Notes: generated by a model from the letters alone, not told the origin. A DNA stretch of 64,000 nucleotides from Ruegeria sp. Ofav3-42 (GCF_022347725.1 NZ_JAKRGB010000012.1:109155-173154), one strand, 5' to 3'. Positions 52,187-61,624 are shown, counted from the stretch's first letter. Program-made: numbers and translations.

Positions 52187-53674
52187 TTAAAGTTGGATCC
52201 AGGCGGATTTCAGATCGAAGTATTTCTCCATCGCGTGCAGCGATTTGTCGTGGCCATTGCCGGATTGGCGCACACCTCCCAGCGGTACGGTCAGATCAGA
52301 ACCGCCATAGGTGTTCACATGCACGATCCCGGCGCGGATACGGTCGACCATGCGGTGGGCGCGGCTGAGGTCGGCCGTCCACACACCCGAAGACAGGCCA
52401 TAGACTGTGGAATTGGCCAGCGTGACCGCTTCGTCCTCGTCCCTGAATGTGGTGACTGCCAGAACCGGCCCGAACACTTCGTTCTGAAACAGATCGCTGT
52501 CCGGTTTGACCTCGGCCATGATCGTGGGCTGCATGTAGTACCCACCGGATTCTTCCAGGATACGCTGACCGCCCGATCGGCATTCGGCCCCTTCGGCTTC
52601 GGCGCGGTTTACAAAGGCTAGATTGGCCTCGAGTTCCGACAGTGAATGCACAGCGCCGATCTGACTGTTCAAATCCAATGGGTCGCCAATGCGATACCCC
52701 TGCGCGTGGCGGACCATTTCCGCGATGAAATCCTCGGCAATGTCTTCCTGCACCAGAAGGCGCGACCCGGCGATACAAACCTGACCGGAATTGCGGAAGA
52801 TTCCCGCCGCTGAGACTTTGGCGGCTTCGGCCAGGTCTTTCGCATCATTGAACACGATGTTGGGGGATTTGCCGCCCAGTTCGAGGTAGCAGCGTTTCAG
52901 GTTCGACCGGGCCGAGTATTCCAGCAACCGGCGCCCAGTGGCACCGGAACCGGTGAAGACCATGATGTCCACATCCATGCTCAGCGCCAATGCCTCGCCC
53001 ACGACGCTGCCTTTGCCGGTCACAACGTTGAAAACACCGTCGGGCAAGCCTGCCTCTGCCGCCAGTTCGGCGATTTTCAACAAAGACAGCGAGGCGCTTT
53101 CTGCCGGTTTGAGCACGATGGAATTGCCTGCAGCCAGAGCCGGAGCAATCTTCCAGCTGCCGATCATCAGCGGGAAATTCCACGGAACGATTGCGCCGAC
53201 GACCCCGACCGGAGCATGATGAACGAGGCCCAGAATGTTATGCGCGGTCGGGGCGATCTGGCCATAGACCTTATCGATTGCCTCGCCGTAGTATCGAAAG
53301 GTCTGGGCTGCAGACAGGGCTTCGGCCTTCAGGGCCATGTTGATCTCGGTCCCATTGTCGCGAACCCCCAGAACCGTGATATCGAGCGCCCGTTCTTCGA
53401 TCAGGTCGGCCAGACGCAATAGCACTTTCTTTCGCGTCGCAGGGGCCATACGAGACCAGCGACCGTCCTCGAACGCTGTCCGGGCAGCGGCGACGGCCCG
53501 ATTCATGTCCTCGGCTTCGCCTTCGGCAATCCGGGTTATGACCTGACCGTTGATCGGGGACAGAACGTCCAGCGTTTTGCCCGAGGCTGAAGGAACGATT
53601 TGCCCATCAACAAAATGTCCTTGCAAGGGAATGTCGGCATATCGCAGCGCGTCGATTTTTTCCTGATTCAGCAT
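52187..53674 (-). CDS. Aldehyde dehydrogenase
   Basis: A 495-residue NAD(P)-dependent ALDH. Motifs include VGAIVPWNFPLMIGSWKIAP (cofactor binding), the Glu in YLELGGKSPNIVF, and the catalytic Cys in NSGQVCIAGSRLLVQ, with the closing EVFGPVLAV. The length matches betaine-/amino-aldehyde dehydrogenases. It lies 4 bp after tctA and 17 bp before the class-III enzyme in the operon. It would oxidise the aldehyde produced by the class-III enzymes to the acid. Confidence 0.94.
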   Translation of the reverse strand: MLNQEKIDALRYADIPLQGHFVDGQIVPSASGKTLDVLSPINGQVITRIAEGEAEDMNRAVAAARTAFEDGRWSRMAPATRKKVLLRLADLIEERALDITVLGVRDNGTEINMALKAEALSAAQTFRYYGEAIDKVYGQIAPTAHNILGLVHHAPVGVVGAIVPWNFPLMIGSWKIAPALAAGNSIVLKPAESASLSLLKIAELAAEAGLPDGVFNVVTGKGSVVGEALALSMDVDIMVFTGSGATGRRLLEYSARSNLKRCYLELGGKSPNIVFNDAKDLAEAAKVSAAGIFRNSGQVCIAGSRLLVQEDIAEDFIAEMVRHAQGYRIGDPLDLNSQIGAVHSLSELEANLAFVNRAEAEGAECRSGGQRILEESGGYYMQPTIMAEVKPDSDLFQNEVFGPVLAVTTFRDEDEAVTLANSTVYGLSSGVWTADLSRAHRMVDRIRAGIVHVNTYGGSDLTVPLGGVRQSGNGHDKSLHAMEKYFDLKSAWIQL

Positions 53675-53678
53675 GTCG

Positions 53679-55205
53679 TTATCCCTGCTGGCTTGAATGT
53701 TCAGTGTCCGGCCCGAGCGGTTCGGGTTTGGTCTTTGCCTTGTGCTCTTTGATCAGGGTGCGGACGTGCAGGATCAGGATGCCGACGATCATGACGAAGA
53801 TGATCGCGGCAATCGGACGGCTGATGAAATCGATCGGAGTTTTGACCGCCGCCATGGCGCTGCGCAGCTTGACCTCCATGATGCCGCCCAGAACCATGCC
53901 CAGAATGATCGGAACGATCGGCAGGTTGAGCCGTTTAAGGATCAAACCAAACACCCCGAACCCCGCAGCAACGGCACAGTCGGTGATGGAGTTGCGCAGG
54001 GAATAGACGCCGATGAAGGACAGGGTCAGGATCATGATGCCCAGGAACCGGGTCGGGATCTGGATGATTTTCAACAACAGATTGGTCGAAAACAGCAGGA
54101 ACACCAGAACGATCACGTTCAGCAAAATCAGCGCCACATAAAGCGCCATGACAAAGTCCAGCTGGTTTTCGAACAGTTGCGGGCCGGGGATCACGTTGTG
54201 GACATAGAACACCGACAACATCATCGCTGTCAGCGCCTCGCCCGGGATGCCAAGTGCCAGCAGCGGAATCATCGCCGCACCCGGGACTGCGTTGTTTGCG
54301 GCCTCGGATGCGACAAGACCTTCGGGAGAGCCGTCGCCGAAGGATTCCGGGTCTTTCGACGTTTTTTGCGCGTAGGTGTAAGAGAGGAATTGCGCGGTGA
54401 ATTCACCGACGCCGGGGATCATACCCATCAAGACGCCCAGGGAGGAGGCGGCGCCTGCGATGCGTTTGATCCCCAGCAACTCTTTCAAACCAGAAAACAT
54501 GTTGCCATCGACATGCGTGTCGCCAGGCGCGTGATCCTTGTCTATCAACAGCAAGAACGCCTGACTGATCGCGAACAATCCCAGCACCACCACGATCAGA
54601 TCGAAACCCGACGTCAGCCAGCTTTGCTCGAATGTGAAGCGTCGGGTGTATTTGACGGGCTCAAGACCGACAGTATTCAGAAAAATACCGAAACAGGCGA
54701 GCATACCGGCCGCAAAGGTCTGCCCGCGATGCGCCACAACAACCAGAAGAATGCCCATGAACGCGGCCAGAAAAATCTCTCGGCTGCCGAAATGCGGTGC
54801 GATCAGCGCCAGAAGGGGCGACAGCACGATCAGGCAGACGACAGAGAAGATGCCGCCGAAGAAAGACGCGGAATAGGCCAGTGACAATGCCCGGTGCCCC
54901 TGACCGCGTTTGGTCATGGGATAACCATCATAGGTTGTCAGTGCATTCACCGGCGTGCCAGGCGTATTGATCAAAATTGCGGGGATGGCACCGCCGTACA
55001 TGGACGAGCCGTAAATCCCCAACAAAAGGGTCAGGCCGACGATCGGCTCGAATGCGAAGGTTGCGGGCAACAGAATGGCAATTGCAACTGCGGGGCCGAC
55101 ACCGGGCAGCGCGCCGATGATGACGCCGCCGATGGAGCCGATGACCAGGGCGATCATTACGTCCCATTGTGCGAGAAGCGAAATACCGGAAAGAAGAGTG
55201 TCCAT
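53679..55205 (-). CDS. tctA: Tripartite tricarboxylate transporter large permease TctA
   Basis: A 508-residue membrane protein with about 11-12 hydrophobic segments. Family hallmarks are GVIIGALPGVGPAVAIAILL (about residue 28) and the repeated SEAANNAVPGAAMIPLLALG near 310, both diagnostic of TctA, with GIYGSSMYGGAIPAILINTP. It forms the TTT uptake channel with TctB and the TctC receptor. The start is 8 bp downstream of the tctB stop. Substrates of TTT systems are usually carboxylates; here the operon suggests an amino or methylated acid. Confidence 0.94.
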   Translation of the reverse strand: MDTLLSGISLLAQWDVMIALVIGSIGGVIIGALPGVGPAVAIAILLPATFAFEPIVGLTLLLGIYGSSMYGGAIPAILINTPGTPVNALTTYDGYPMTKRGQGHRALSLAYSASFFGGIFSVVCLIVLSPLLALIAPHFGSREIFLAAFMGILLVVVAHRGQTFAAGMLACFGIFLNTVGLEPVKYTRRFTFEQSWLTSGFDLIVVVLGLFAISQAFLLLIDKDHAPGDTHVDGNMFSGLKELLGIKRIAGAASSLGVLMGMIPGVGEFTAQFLSYTYAQKTSKDPESFGDGSPEGLVASEAANNAVPGAAMIPLLALGIPGEALTAMMLSVFYVHNVIPGPQLFENQLDFVMALYVALILLNVIVLVFLLFSTNLLLKIIQIPTRFLGIMILTLSFIGVYSLRNSITDCAVAAGFGVFGLILKRLNLPIVPIILGMVLGGIMEVKLRSAMAAVKTPIDFISRPIAAIIFVMIVGILILHVRTLIKEHKAKTKPEPLGPDTEHSSQQG

Positions 55206-55212
55206 GTCAGCC

Positions 55213-55752
55213 TCAGAGATAGGTCAACGCGAAGGCTCGAAGCGCATCGGGAAGGTAGTTGTAAATTTGTCCGGCTGGGATTTTGACTTGTAGAAAGCCA
55301 CGGAAAATGATCGCGACGCTGAACGCGAACAGCAAGACTAGCCCCAATGCCTGCTTGCTGCGGAACCCGGCCCGCAGCGCCAGAAAAAGAGCGAAAACCA
55401 GTGTTGTTGGAAGGTACCCGCACAGCGGCACCAGAACCACATAGACCAGGAAGTACAGCACATACTCCAGCGAGCGAAGCCAGAATACGACCTCGGTCCA
55501 ACGGCCCGGGATGCGCGGAGAAACAAATGAGCCCAACGCATGAAAGGCGCTAAATATAACCATCCCACACACCGCAACGGTCGGCCAAAGAGATGGCTGT
55601 GCAAACCATTTCGTGCGCTTGACCCACTGGGTTTGTTCGCCCAGTTGGCTAAGCAGGAAGAGGGCGAACAGCAGGAACACAACAGCAAAAACTTTGTCTC
55701 CTGGGCGCCGGTATCTTTGAAACAGTTCCTGGAAAAACTTGATGCGTGTCAC
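55213..55752 (-). CDS. tctB: Tripartite tricarboxylate transporter small permease TctB
   Basis: A 179-residue membrane protein with four hydrophobic segments: VFAVVFLLFALFLLSQLG, LWPTVAVCGMVIFSAFHALG, LEYVLYFLVYVVLVPLCGYL and LGLVLLFAFSVAIIFRGFL, the TctB layout. The likely start is GTG 55752, with AGAGGA 6 bases upstream; the open frame runs back to 55827 but crosses the hairpin at 55804. It lies between tctC and tctA, in the usual C-B-A order. Confidence 0.85.
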   Translation of the reverse strand: MTRIKFFQELFQRYRRPGDKVFAVVFLLFALFLLSQLGEQTQWVKRTKWFAQPSLWPTVAVCGMVIFSAFHALGSFVSPRIPGRWTEVVFWLRSLEYVLYFLVYVVLVPLCGYLPTTLVFALFLALRAGFRSKQALGLVLLFAFSVAIIFRGFLQVKIPAGQIYNYLPDALRAFALTYL

Positions 55753-55803
55753 GACTGGTCCTCTTCCCTGATCTGAAGCGAGCTGATTTATCGCTCTGGA
55801 AGC

Positions 55804-55829
55804 GTGTGAGGGGTTACTACCCCTCACAC
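55804..55829 (-). terminator. Intercistronic hairpin between tctC and tctB
   Basis: A perfect 10-bp inverted repeat GTGTGAGGGG/CCCCTCACAC with a 6-base loop, starting 8 bp past the tctC stop and ending about 50 bp before tctB. It probably acts as a partial terminator or 3' stabiliser that raises the receptor-to-permease ratio. Confidence 0.6.
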
Positions 55830-55836
55830 ATTCGCC

Positions 55837-56769
55837 TTACTCCAGCAGCTCTGTGATTACGCCGTTGACCTCAATGTCCGACTCGATCTGGGCATTTGAT
55901 GCGGCGGCGTCCTTCCAATAGATCAGCACGCCGGTTTCTTGCGACAGTGTCTTAACAGCGCCACTTTCCAGTGCCGCAGTGGCGGCCGCTTCGATCTTGG
56001 CTTTCACATCATCCGGAGTGCCCTTGGGCACAAATAGACCATTCCAAAGCGACAGGGGCAGTTCGGGAACGATTTCACCCACGGTCCGTGCATCCGGTGT
56101 CAGCGGAGTACGTTCTTCGCCGATAGTTGCGAGGATCGTCAGATCGTCGATGCAGGGCAACAGGGTCTGGATCGTGGCATTGACGATATCCACATCGCCA
56201 GAGGCCAGAACGTTGCAGTCCAGCAGATCGAACGCAGCCTCGGAACCAAAGTCCCATCCGGTCTTTTGCGCCGCAGCGAACGTCACCTGTGTCGGCGCCA
56301 GGAACGAACCGTAGTGCCCAAGCGAAACATCGTTCTCTTTGCCGTAGTCAGCCAGTTCTTCCCAATTGCTATAGGGCTGGCTTTTCAGGGTGGCGATCAC
56401 GAACGGGTAGGTCATGAAGATGCCGACCGGATCGAACGGGTTCGGGCTCAATTCGGGGATGCCAATCTCCGGCCCCACGACAGGCACATCGATTACGAAT
56501 GAGCCGATCGTGTAGCCGTCCGCGGGTGCGCCTGCCACCTCGACGGCGCCCGGGAACGGGCCACCCCCGCCACCGGGTTTGTTTACCACGGCTGCCGGAA
56601 CCCCGTACATTTCTTGAAACTTGTCGGCGATGATGCGTGTTAGCACGTCCTCCAGATCACCCGGTGGGAATGGCACGACAAAGGAAACCGGCTTTTCCGG
56701 GTATTCGGCGAGAGCCGCTGTTGCGCTAAGTATGGTGGCTGCACAAGCCATTTTGAAAACGTTCGTCAT
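55837..56769 (-). CDS. tctC: Tripartite tricarboxylate transporter receptor TctC
   Basis: A 310-residue periplasmic binding protein. The signal peptide is MACAATILSATAALA (cleaved near residue 21, before EYP). The start of the mature domain YPEKPVSFVVPFPPGDLEDV, the PAAVVNKPGGGGGP segment and ADGYTIGSFV are the TctC/Bug signature. It captures the ligand for TctA/TctB. It is followed by a stem-loop, then tctB. Bug-family receptors bind mostly carboxylates; nothing in the motif list specifies this ligand. Confidence 0.93.
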   Translation of the reverse strand: MTNVFKMACAATILSATAALAEYPEKPVSFVVPFPPGDLEDVLTRIIADKFQEMYGVPAAVVNKPGGGGGPFPGAVEVAGAPADGYTIGSFVIDVPVVGPEIGIPELSPNPFDPVGIFMTYPFVIATLKSQPYSNWEELADYGKENDVSLGHYGSFLAPTQVTFAAAQKTGWDFGSEAAFDLLDCNVLASGDVDIVNATIQTLLPCIDDLTILATIGEERTPLTPDARTVGEIVPELPLSLWNGLFVPKGTPDDVKAKIEAAATAALESGAVKTLSQETGVLIYWKDAAASNAQIESDIEVNGVITELLE

Positions 56770-56808
56770 AATGTCCTCCCTAGTGACGAAAATTGTTGCG
56801 TAGTTTGG

Positions 56809-58050
56809 TCAGTTGGTGCCTGCGGGCACTGTTCCGTCGGCAACCCATTGGTCGAAAATCTCCAGCGCGGCGGCGCTGAATTCGGGGTCGTTGATGTGCG
56901 CGTCCAGCTCTGTGACCTGAACCGAGGATGTGACAGTGGCGCTGAGTTCCCCGATGAAAGCCGCCAGCCCTTCGGCGTCGTGACAATCGCCACCCGGGCG
57001 ATCCCACTCCTCGATCCCCTCGCGCGGGATGATCAGATGCGTCGGGGCTTTGCTTTCCCCGAGCCGTTTGTTCATTTCGCGGGCAATTTCGCGTCGTTCG
57101 TCGGCGTTGTAGTAGGTGTTCTTGACCAGTTTGTTGTGAGTGTGGATTGGGCGGTCCTTGAACTGTTCCGGGATGTCCTGCCAGCCGGCAAAATCAATCA
57201 GGTCCATACAGCCCGGAGCCACGATCTGCGGGATACCGGCACGACCCGCTGCGCGATGCCGGTCCTTGCCCGCATTTACGACAGAGCCAGCCATCAGGTT
57301 GCCCAATTCACACCCGGCAAAATCCATAACGCAGACAAATCCATTTTGGCTTGATATCTGCTCGAAAGCCATGCCGCCCATGCCCATGGCGTGGAACACC
57401 GCCACTTCATACCCGCGCATTTCAAGTGCCGGTTTGAGCGTTTTGACGTATTTCAGGCAGGACGTCCCAAGCGATGTCATTCCGACCACGGGGCGGCCGC
57501 TGACCGCAGGTTCCGCGGCGCGGGCCGCACCCAAGACAGCGCCAGCTGCCTGCGCCAGCGAGGATTTGCAGATCGCGTTCAATCCATAGAGGCCTCCGGC
57601 CCACAAGATCATCTGAATGTCGGGCGAAAGCCGTTCCGCCGGGATCAGTGCCGAGAAGGAAACGGTCGATACCACATATTTAGGCACACCGATCGGAAGG
57701 GCCTGACAGACGTCCAAGGCCAAATCTGTACCCATCGTGCCGCCCAGAATGATCACACCGTCAATCCGGCCTTCGTTGTGCAACTGGCGGGCTAACGCAC
57801 AGGCGCCCGCAGACATGATCTGCATCGCCACATGTTCACTGCCGCTGTCGATAGCTGCCTGAATGGAACTCCCGCCAGCTTCGGCCACGTCATGTTTCGA
57901 ATAGTCGGTGGGCTTGGCGGGGTCTCCCAGCACACTGACATCCAGTGTTGTTACACTACCCCCCAATGCACGGATCTTGCTGGCCATAAATTCCAGCTCG
58001 TCATTTTTCGTGTCGTAGGTACCAATGACCAGAATGGTCTTGTCCACCAT
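56809..58050 (-). CDS. Tm-1-like ATP-binding domain protein (UPF0261)
   Basis: A 413-residue protein of the UPF0261/Tm-1-like family. The N-terminal segment KTILVIGTYDTKNDELEFMA opens the first Rossmann-like domain; GVIILGGTMGTDLALDVCQA and VVGMTSLGTSCLKYV follow, and the AVFHAMGMGGMAFEQ and FAGCELGNLMAG segments are conserved. The family is paired in plants with viral resistance and in bacteria with a TIM-barrel partner, but no such partner gene is visible here. It is 26 bp after the FAD/GcvT gene in the operon. The biochemical role in catabolism is unknown. Confidence 0.87.
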   Translation of the reverse strand: MVDKTILVIGTYDTKNDELEFMASKIRALGGSVTTLDVSVLGDPAKPTDYSKHDVAEAGGSSIQAAIDSGSEHVAMQIMSAGACALARQLHNEGRIDGVIILGGTMGTDLALDVCQALPIGVPKYVVSTVSFSALIPAERLSPDIQMILWAGGLYGLNAICKSSLAQAAGAVLGAARAAEPAVSGRPVVGMTSLGTSCLKYVKTLKPALEMRGYEVAVFHAMGMGGMAFEQISSQNGFVCVMDFAGCELGNLMAGSVVNAGKDRHRAAGRAGIPQIVAPGCMDLIDFAGWQDIPEQFKDRPIHTHNKLVKNTYYNADERREIAREMNKRLGESKAPTHLIIPREGIEEWDRPGGDCHDAEGLAAFIGELSATVTSSVQVTELDAHINDPEFSAAALEIFDQWVADGTVPAGTN

Positions 58051-58076
58051 GAGTTCCTCCCTTTGTTTTGGCTTCC

Positions 58077-60542
58077 TTAACCGCGCATTATCTCGCCTTT
58101 GGGATCGTAGAACGGAGCCAGCTGTACCTTCAGCGGATACATTTTTCCGGCGATCTGCACGTCAAAGCCGCCATCGTCGATCCAGGCTTTTGACACACCT
58201 TCGTCGCGGTGCAGGCTGGCCAAACCAACCATCGCCTCAAGCCGGAATCCCCAATCGCCGGACGTCACGTGTCCCACGATGTGGCCGTCTTTCCAGACCG
58301 GTTCGTTGTGGATCAAGTAAGGCCCGGTTTTGGCATCCACACCCTGGACAATACACGACACGGTACGGAAACCGGTAGCTGCGCCGCCTGCCTTCTGCTC
58401 GGCCAGAACGGCTTGACCGAGGAAGTCGTCCTCTTTGTCCAGTGCCACGGCAAAGCCCAGTCCGGTTTCAAAAGGTGTATCATCTTCGGCGATGTCATGG
58501 CCAAAGTGACGAAAGCCCTTTTCCAAACGGCACGCGTTCATCGCAAACATGCCCATATGGCGCAGGCCGTGCGGTTCGCCTGCCTCCATTAGCGCCTCAT
58601 AAACGCCAGCCACGAATTCGGTGGGCATCATCAACTCATAACCAAGCTCTCCAAGGAACGAGCGGCGGATGGCCCAACCGCGGGCATAGGCCATGTCGAT
58701 CTCGCGCGCCGCGCCAAAGGGGAAAGCCTCATTTGACAGGTCGTCGCCTGAAATGGCCGCCAGAATCTCACGGGATTTGGGGCCGTGAATTGTGATCAGA
58801 CCATACCCCGAGGTCGCGTCGAAAACTTCAAATCGCCAGTTCGGATCGGCATGGTCCTTGATCCAGCCCTGATCGCGCATCTGGCTGGGGTGGCCGGTGA
58901 TGACCATAAAGCAATCATGTGCGGTGCGTGTCACGGTGACATCCGCTTCGATCCCGCCGCGTGCGTTCAGGAACTGAGTGTAGACCGAAGTGCCAACTTC
59001 AACATCCATCTGCGCACCGCAGACCTGGTTCAGCGCCTTGACCGCATCCGGGCCCTGAACTTGAATCTTTGAATACATCGACTGGTCGATCAGCACGGCG
59101 GCATCGCGGGCAGCCAGACATTCGGCCTGCACATGGCCGGACCAGTCTTTCCACCAAAGGTTTGGTTCTTCGTTCCAACCTTTCTGTTCCGGGTCGAAAT
59201 ACATCGGTATTTCCCAACCGATCCGCTCGGCAAAGGTCGCGCCCGCTTCCTTGAGGCGATCATGCAGAGGTACGCGGCGCACGCCGCGGGCTGAGTGAAT
59301 TTGCCGGCCAACCCAGCTGACGCCATAGTGAAAACCCACGGACTCGGCGCTGCGGTCGTGGTTGTACTTGGTGTTGCGCTGGAACGGGTGTGCCCGGCGC
59401 GCCAACATCGGACCCATCCCGCGCGACGGAGCCCCTTCAGTCATCCATTCCGCCATGGTCAGGCCAACACCGCCCGAGTTCAGAATGCCGTTCGAGTTCA
59501 TACCAGTGGCCACAAACAAGCCCTTGATCTCGCTGGTCGGGCCCAAATAGGGCCGTCCGTCCGGAGTAAAGCTCTCAGGCCCGTTAAAGAAGGTCTGAAT
59601 ACCCATCTCGCCCAGGGCGGGCATACGTTCGAACATTTTTTCGAGGTTCGGTTCGACATGTTCCATGTCAAAGGGCAGCTCGTCGAACTCGAAATCCTCG
59701 GGGATTCCGTCCTTGCCATAAGGCTTGCCGTGCTTTTCGAACGAACCGATCAGAAGCTTGCCGGTATCTTCTTTCCAATAGGTCCGTTCTTCGGCGATGT
59801 TGAGGATTGGCTGGGTCTTTGGAAGACCGTCGACTGGTTCGGTGACGATGTAGAAATGCTCGGTCGCGTGCAGCGGCACCGTGACACCATGCGCTTTGGC
59901 GAACAGGTGGCTCCACATGCCGCCAGCCAGCAGCACTTTGTCTGTGGCAATCACGCCTTTGTCCGTCTCGACTCCGGTAATCTTGCCATCACGGATGATC
60001 AACTGATTGACTTTGGTGTTCTCGAATACCTGCGCCCCCAAGGCGCGGGCCCCCTTGCTGAGCGCCACTGAAACGTCCAACGGGTTCACCTGACCGTTTG
60101 ACGGCACGAAAAAGGCCGATTTTACGTCATCCGTTTCGATCCATGGCCACTTTTCTTTCAGTTCTTCCGGCGATAGCAGGAAGGTCTCAATCCCCATCCG
60201 AACCGCGTGATCATGGCTGCGCAGCAGTTGCTCGTGCCGCACATCGCCGATCGCAAGGTTAATCGTGCCATTCGGCTTGTACCCGGTGGCCTGCCCGGTT
60301 TCTTCTTCCAGATTGCGGAACAGGCGCGCGGTGTATTTGCCCAGTTCCGTCTGTGCTGTGCTGTCCCGAAGTTGCCCTACAATCCCCGCCGCATGCCAGG
60401 TCGTACCGCTTGCGATTTTCCGACGCTCGACCAGAACGGCTGGCACGCCACGCTTTGCCAGGTGATACAGTGTCGACACGCCAATAATACCGCCGCCGAC
60501 AATCACCACAGGTGCCTGTCCGGGAAGAGAGTGGGCCATCAC
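58077..60542 (-). CDS. FAD-dependent dehydrogenase fused to GcvT domain (dimethylglycine/sarcosine dehydrogenase-like)
   Basis: An 821-residue flavoprotein. Residues 10-420 form a DAO-type FAD domain with VVIVGGGIIGVSTLYHLA and SGTTWHAAG, where His50 is the residue that covalently binds FAD in dimethylglycine and sarcosine dehydrogenases. Residues about 430-815 are the GcvT/aminomethyltransferase folate domain (AAVLIDQSMYSKIQVQGPDA, then GELGYELMMP and GLGFAVALDKEDDFLGQ). Such enzymes remove N-methyl groups and transfer the carbon to tetrahydrofolate. It is the first structural gene of the operon, behind an operator-like repeat. This implies an N-methylated substrate; which one is open. Confidence 0.93.
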   Translation of the reverse strand: MMAHSLPGQAPVVIVGGGIIGVSTLYHLAKRGVPAVLVERRKIASGTTWHAAGIVGQLRDSTAQTELGKYTARLFRNLEEETGQATGYKPNGTINLAIGDVRHEQLLRSHDHAVRMGIETFLLSPEELKEKWPWIETDDVKSAFFVPSNGQVNPLDVSVALSKGARALGAQVFENTKVNQLIIRDGKITGVETDKGVIATDKVLLAGGMWSHLFAKAHGVTVPLHATEHFYIVTEPVDGLPKTQPILNIAEERTYWKEDTGKLLIGSFEKHGKPYGKDGIPEDFEFDELPFDMEHVEPNLEKMFERMPALGEMGIQTFFNGPESFTPDGRPYLGPTSEIKGLFVATGMNSNGILNSGGVGLTMAEWMTEGAPSRGMGPMLARRAHPFQRNTKYNHDRSAESVGFHYGVSWVGRQIHSARGVRRVPLHDRLKEAGATFAERIGWEIPMYFDPEQKGWNEEPNLWWKDWSGHVQAECLAARDAAVLIDQSMYSKIQVQGPDAVKALNQVCGAQMDVEVGTSVYTQFLNARGGIEADVTVTRTAHDCFMVITGHPSQMRDQGWIKDHADPNWRFEVFDATSGYGLITIHGPKSREILAAISGDDLSNEAFPFGAAREIDMAYARGWAIRRSFLGELGYELMMPTEFVAGVYEALMEAGEPHGLRHMGMFAMNACRLEKGFRHFGHDIAEDDTPFETGLGFAVALDKEDDFLGQAVLAEQKAGGAATGFRTVSCIVQGVDAKTGPYLIHNEPVWKDGHIVGHVTSGDWGFRLEAMVGLASLHRDEGVSKAWIDDGGFDVQIAGKMYPLKVQLAPFYDPKGEIMRG

Positions 60543-60673
60543 AACAACCTTTCAGCCCGCTTTGCAGGCAATCCCTAGGTTTCCAACTGGTTGCAAATCA
60601 GGCCTTTTGCGGTGCGGGCCTCATTCGCGCGAACCCGTATTTTGTGGCAGAGTAACAGGGTCGCGCAAAGAAA

Positions 60674-60701
60674 AAAGCACCAGTGGTGCGATTATAGCAC
60701 C
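60674..60701. promoter_or_regulatory. Candidate IclR operator, site 1
   Basis: AAAGCACCA, 2 nt, GGTGCGA, 5 nt, GCACC. The GCACC...GGTGC arms form an inverted repeat. It is 132 bp upstream of the FAD/GcvT gene start, in its promoter region. The identical pattern recurs in the same register at 61597-61624, upstream of the IclR gene. Confidence 0.6.
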
Positions 60702-60728
60702 CACGATAAAAATGCGCTAAGAAATGCG

Positions 60729-61493
60729 TTATCCCACGCTTGTTCGCCGCGCAGAACCGGTCAGTGCGGTCTCAAGTTGTTCGACTGCTGTTTTCAACAG
60801 CTTAGCTAGCTCTTCGCAGCGCGCGTCGTCCATATTCAGGTCCGGAACGGCAATTGCTATGGTGCCTGCTGGATCTTTGTCATCTGTGAAAAAAGGCATC
60901 GCCACACTAGCCACACCCAATTCGACGGTGTTGCGAGTCGTGGAATATCCGCGGTCACGATTCTCTGCTATGAGTTTGAGGAGTTCATCCGCTTCGGTCA
61001 CGGTAAACCGAGTCAGTTTTTCACGATTTTGCGCCAATAGCCGCTCTCGGGTTTCGTCGGAACAGAAAGACAAATAGGCGAGCCCAGAAGACGAAGAATG
61101 GTAGGGATATGAATCTGCGGGGCGGAGGTTTATGACGTTCCCTCGCGGCGGCAAGGTGAAGGACACGGTCGCCATACCTGTTGCTCCGGGGATGCCAACA
61201 TGAACGGTTTCATTTGCTTGCGCCGACAACCACTGCGACACGACCTGTGTGGCCTTGATCATGGGAACCGTGGCTTCTCGTAATCGAGCCAATGACAGAA
61301 AAGCGTGGCCAAGACGATACTTTCGGTTCTCAGGATTTTGTTCGATGAACTCATGTTTGGCGAGTGAAACCAACAACCTGCGAACCACGGCCTTGTCCTC
61401 CCCGGTGGCGCGCGCAAATTCGTTCAATCCGATTTCCAGATTTTCCAGCGAGAACTGACGCAAGAGACTCATGGCTTTGTCGACTGTTTTCAT
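60729..61493 (-). CDS. IclR-family transcriptional regulator
   Basis: A 254-residue regulator. The N-terminal winged helix is KTVDKAMSLLRQFSLENLEI, GLNEFARATGEDKAVVRRLL and VSLAKHEFIEQNPENRKYRL, as in IclR. The effector domain has NETVHVGIPGATGMATVSF and the YPYHSSSSGLAYLSF segment typical of the ligand pocket. The ATG at 61493 (MKTVDKAM) is preferred over 61526, because the upstream residues lack family similarity. It is 186 bp upstream of, and in the same orientation as, the catabolic operon. The two GCACC-type repeats flanking its gene suggest it binds both its own promoter and the operon promoter. Confidence 0.9.
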   Translation of the reverse strand: MKTVDKAMSLLRQFSLENLEIGLNEFARATGEDKAVVRRLLVSLAKHEFIEQNPENRKYRLGHAFLSLARLREATVPMIKATQVVSQWLSAQANETVHVGIPGATGMATVSFTLPPRGNVINLRPADSYPYHSSSSGLAYLSFCSDETRERLLAQNREKLTRFTVTEADELLKLIAENRDRGYSTTRNTVELGVASVAMPFFTDDKDPAGTIAIAVPDLNMDDARCEELAKLLKTAVEQLETALTGSARRTSVG

Positions 61494-61596
61494 GATGGCC
61501 TTGTTCTTTCGATTTACGTCCAACAATGGTCTGAAACGGTCTTTAACCCTTTCTAAATATCAACTTGGCACGAGTTTGACGCCACCGCCAACACAC

Positions 61597-61624
61597 AAAG
61601 CACCAAAGGTGCGAAAAACGCACC
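61597..61624. promoter_or_regulatory. Candidate IclR operator, site 2
   Basis: The same pattern as site 1 (AAAGCACCA, 2 nt, GGTGCGA, 5 nt, GCACC), about 104 bp upstream of the IclR start, suggesting autoregulation. All 21 defined positions agree between the two sites. Confidence 0.6.

Noticed and set aside
53697..54884. Long 395-codon plus-strand ORF opposite tctA
   Set aside because: A shadow frame of tctA: composition is rich in His, Gln, Asp and Arg and has no domain features, typical of antisense frames of GC-rich genes.
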